DNA of 64,000 bases from Bosea sp. OAE506 (GTDB lineage: Bacteria > Pseudomonadota > Alphaproteobacteria > Rhizobiales > Beijerinckiaceae), in assembly GCF_040546595.1 (NCBI RefSeq), contig NZ_JBEPOB010000001.1, forward strand, positions 3,845,001-3,909,000, in the 5' to 3' direction. The notes beneath the pieces are model-generated. The model saw nothing but the letters and a program-made list of their open reading frames with translations. It was not told the DNA's origin and searched no databases. The position numbers were made by a program, and so were the translations under genes. Below are positions 62,242-64,000 of this stretch, one piece after another. Within the stretch, counting starts at the first letter, position 1. Each line of letters starts with the position of its first letter.

Positions 62242-63147
62242 ATGAATTTGCGGTCGATCGATCTCAACCTGCTCGTGGTGCTCGATGCCCTTCTTGATGA
62301 GGCGCATGTCTCGCGCGCAGCCGAGCGGATCGGCTTGTCGCAGCCGGCCATGTCGAGTGCGCTGGAGCGCTGCCGCCATCTCTTTGCGGACAGGCTGCTG
62401 GAGCGCGGAGCCGGCGGGATGGTGCTGACACCTAAGGCCCAGGCGCTCGCTGCCCCCGTCAAGGAAGTCCTTGCCGGCATGGCGGCGCTGCTCGACAGGA
62501 GCGAGCCGGAGTTGGCCACTATCCGCCGAACGGTTCGTGTCGTCATGGCCGATCTTCCGGCCGTCGCGACTGGCCCGGCGCTGCAACGCCGGTTGGCACA
62601 GACGGCGCCCAGTATCACCGTCGCGATCATGCCTTGGCATGGCGCAGCCGCGGCGCTGGACGGGCTCGGGCGCGGGAGCATCGATCTTGCCGTTTCGGTC
62701 TTCCCCAAGGTCGATCCGGATTTCACCCGACGCGAACTCTTGCAGGAGCGCTATCGAGTCGCGATGCGGCGGGACCACCCGGCTGCCGATACCTTCGATC
62801 TCGACCGTTGGCTCGCCTATCCGCACGTGCTGGTCTCAGGGCGCGGCGATACCCATGGCCCGCTGGATGAGGCGCTGGCGCGGATCAACCGCGTCCGCCA
62901 GGTCGGCATGGTGGTGCCGAGCTTCATCATGGCGCTGCCACTGCTGGCCGAGTCTGACATGATCGGGCTGCTGCCAAGCCGCTGCCTGCCGGAGCGCGTG
63001 AGGAGTGAGATTGTCGCTTTCGAGCCGCCGATCGCCGTCGAAGGCTTTGCACTGCACAGCGCCTGGCACAAGCGCCGCGCGGCGGATCCAGCGGTGCAGC
63101 ATGTTGCGAGGCTGATCGAGGAGCTGGTCTCGGCCCTGCCGGGCTGA
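62242..63147 (+). CDS. LysR family transcriptional regulator
   Basis: 301 residues; the HTH starts MNLRSIDLNLLVVLDALLDEAHVSRAAERIGLSQPAMSSALERCRHLF. The effector domain includes AAALDGLGRGSIDLAVSVFP and ERYRVAMRRDHP, like NodD/NagR-type LysRs. It is divergent from the quinone-reductase gene, with an 87-base gap containing GATATAACGTATC. Confidence 0.93.
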   Translation: MNLRSIDLNLLVVLDALLDEAHVSRAAERIGLSQPAMSSALERCRHLFADRLLERGAGGMVLTPKAQALAAPVKEVLAGMAALLDRSEPELATIRRTVRVVMADLPAVATGPALQRRLAQTAPSITVAIMPWHGAAAALDGLGRGSIDLAVSVFPKVDPDFTRRELLQERYRVAMRRDHPAADTFDLDRWLAYPHVLVSGRGDTHGPLDEALARINRVRQVGMVVPSFIMALPLLAESDMIGLLPSRCLPERVRSEIVAFEPPIAVEGFALHSAWHKRRAADPAVQHVARLIEELVSALPG

Positions 63148-63238
63148 GAATATGATGCTCATTAGGCCTTGTCGTTCCTGGCGGCCGTGAAGCGCCAGGA
63201 CGCAACGTCGTCTGCCAGCCGATTATCGGACATTCCGC

Positions 63239-63517
63239 TCAAGTGGCGACAGGCGGCGGTCTCTGAGCCCGCACGGCTGCCTCACCGTCGCCAAACGCGG
63301 AGAGCACTGCCGCCTGCAATTCTCCAATCGATCTAGATCGATCCAACATGTGGCGCACGATGAAGCCACCTAGGCGCGCCTTTGCGGCTGTCTCGTCGCT
63401 GTCCCTCACGTAGGCGGTGTTGGCCAAAGCGCTCCATACCCGAGCGTGAATGGCTGCGGCGACGAGAAGGTCCTGCGAATTCAAGACGCCAGGAAATCGA
63501 AACAAGGTAGTGAGCAT
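63239..63517 (-). CDS. Hypothetical small protein, uncertain
   Basis: A 92-residue frame with protein-like composition (LLVAAAIHARVWSALANTAYVRDSDETAAKARLGGFIVRHMLDRSRSIGELQAAVLSAFG). No family was recognised, and a frameshift near its start is possible. It lies just before the IS3-type element and may be a fragment cut by its insertion. Confidence 0.35.
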   Translation of the reverse strand: MLTTLFRFPGVLNSQDLLVAAAIHARVWSALANTAYVRDSDETAAKARLGGFIVRHMLDRSRSIGELQAAVLSAFGDGEAAVRAQRPPPVAT

Positions 63518-63587
63518 AGGCGGCGCTTAGTTGCATCATGTCGCACAACGCTTTCGCGACGAGAAGGTTCTCTGAACAGGAGCGGAT

Positions 63588-63900
63588 ATGACGAGACGTG
63601 TGCGCCGGAACCACAGCCCGGCTTTCAAGGCGAAGGTGGCGTTGGCTGCCATCAAGGGCGAGAAGACGCTGGCCGACCTGGCGCAGCAGTTCGACGTCCA
63701 CCCCAACCAGATCACACAGTGGCGCAGCAAGCTTCTTGACGGGACTGCCGGCGTCTTTGGGGGCCGAGGCGAAGTCGGAATCCACCGCGCCCTCGATTGA
63801 CGTGAAGACGCTGCATGCGAAGATTGGGGAACTGGCGCTGGAGAATGATTTTTTGTCCGGCGCGCTCGGCAAGGCCGGCCTTCTGAGCGCAAAGCGATGA
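63588..63900 (+). pseudogene. IS3-family transposase orfA with one-base frameshift
   Basis: The frame reads MTRRVRRNHSPAFKAKVALAAIKGEKTLADLAQQFDVHPNQITQWRSKLLDGTAGVFG, the HTH of IS3-type OrfA, and then shifts at a run of five G (63759-63763). The true continuation, GAEAKSESTAPSIDVKTLHAKIGELALENDFLSGALGKAGLLSAKR with its leucine-zipper-like part, is in another frame to 63900. An extra G explains the break. It is not at the usual A-rich frameshift site of IS3 elements. Confidence 0.85.
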
Positions 63901-64000
63901 TCGACCGCGCGCATGATCTGCCCCTGAACCGGCAGGCGAAGGTGCTCGGGATCAGCCCGCGCAGCGTCTATTATCTGCCCCGCGCGGTTCCTGCCGCCGA
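63897..64000 (+). CDS. IS3-family transposase orfB, N-terminus (runs off window)
   Basis: Starts at the ATG overlapping the orfA stop (ATGA): MIDRAHDLPLNRQAKVLGISPRSVYYLPRAVPA is the beginning of the IS3 integrase-type OrfB, with the HTH_21 element. The catalytic DDE part lies beyond the window. Confidence 0.8.
   Translation, partial: MIDRAHDLPLNRQAKVLGISPRSVYYLPRAVPAA

Overview
The window is high-GC, densely packed DNA of an alphaproteobacterium, most likely a soil or plant-associated member of the Hyphomicrobiales (Rhizobiales; the Bosea/Rhizobium/Bradyrhizobium neighbourhood). This is inferred from the many TRAP and branched-chain-amino-acid-type ABC uptake genes, two Atu4866-type small proteins, the abundance of GntR, LysR, TetR and AraC regulators, and strong G/C preference at third codon positions. 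No rRNA, tRNA, CRISPR array or replication origin was recognised. The window looks like accessory catabolic chromosome, or a large plasmid.

Region 1 (1-9.3 kb) is a carboxylate-type uptake and catabolism zone. It holds a TRAP pair (DctM cut by the window edge, and DctP), a FadR-type GntR regulator, a metal-dependent cyclase/hydrolase, a SAF-domain homoserine-dehydrogenase-like oxidoreductase and a second complete TRAP set (P, Q, M). Between them lie broken remnants of a GntR regulator, a CaiB-type CoA-transferase, an enoyl-CoA hydratase and an amidohydrolase. A palindrome built on TTGCATGCAA occurs at three promoters here and is probably the GntR operator.

Region 2 (10.3-32.0 kb) is the most striking part: about 17 same-strand genes, mostly overlapping or separated by a few bases. 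In order they are a LivK-like binding protein, an AraC regulator, LivH, LivM, LivG, a LivF ATPase fused to a UPF0261 (Tm-1-like) domain, a PEP-hydrolase-family TIM barrel, a 968-residue flotillin with a 44-residue repeat, two SRPBCC proteins, a molybdenum hydroxylase (FAD subunit, 2Fe-2S subunit and a large subunit split into two genes), a MoxR AAA+ ATPase and a CoxE-type VWA protein, an amidohydrolase, a metallo-beta-lactamase-fold hydrolase and an SMP-30/isochorismatase fusion. The simplest reading is one regulon that imports a compound, hydroxylates it with a molybdenum enzyme organised at the membrane, and opens the product by successive hydrolyses. The substrate is unknown.

Region 3 (32-63.2 kb) is a mosaic of small regulator-enzyme units. 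Some are divergent TetR or LysR pairs with visible operator palindromes. They include NmrA and SDR oxidoreductases, SnoaL/NTF2 proteins, two Atu4866-family proteins linked to a live and a dead LysR gene, a methionine aminopeptidase with a prolyl oligopeptidase, RidA, cupin, an MhqO-MhqD-like fusion with GST and a Kef antiporter (an electrophile-defence set), a solute-binding protein with no signal peptide, a YcaC-like hydrolase and several alpha/beta hydrolases. There is decayed DNA around 38.1-39.2, 59.4-60.2 and perhaps 9.3-10.3 kb.

The window ends inside an IS3-family element whose orfA carries a one-base frameshift.
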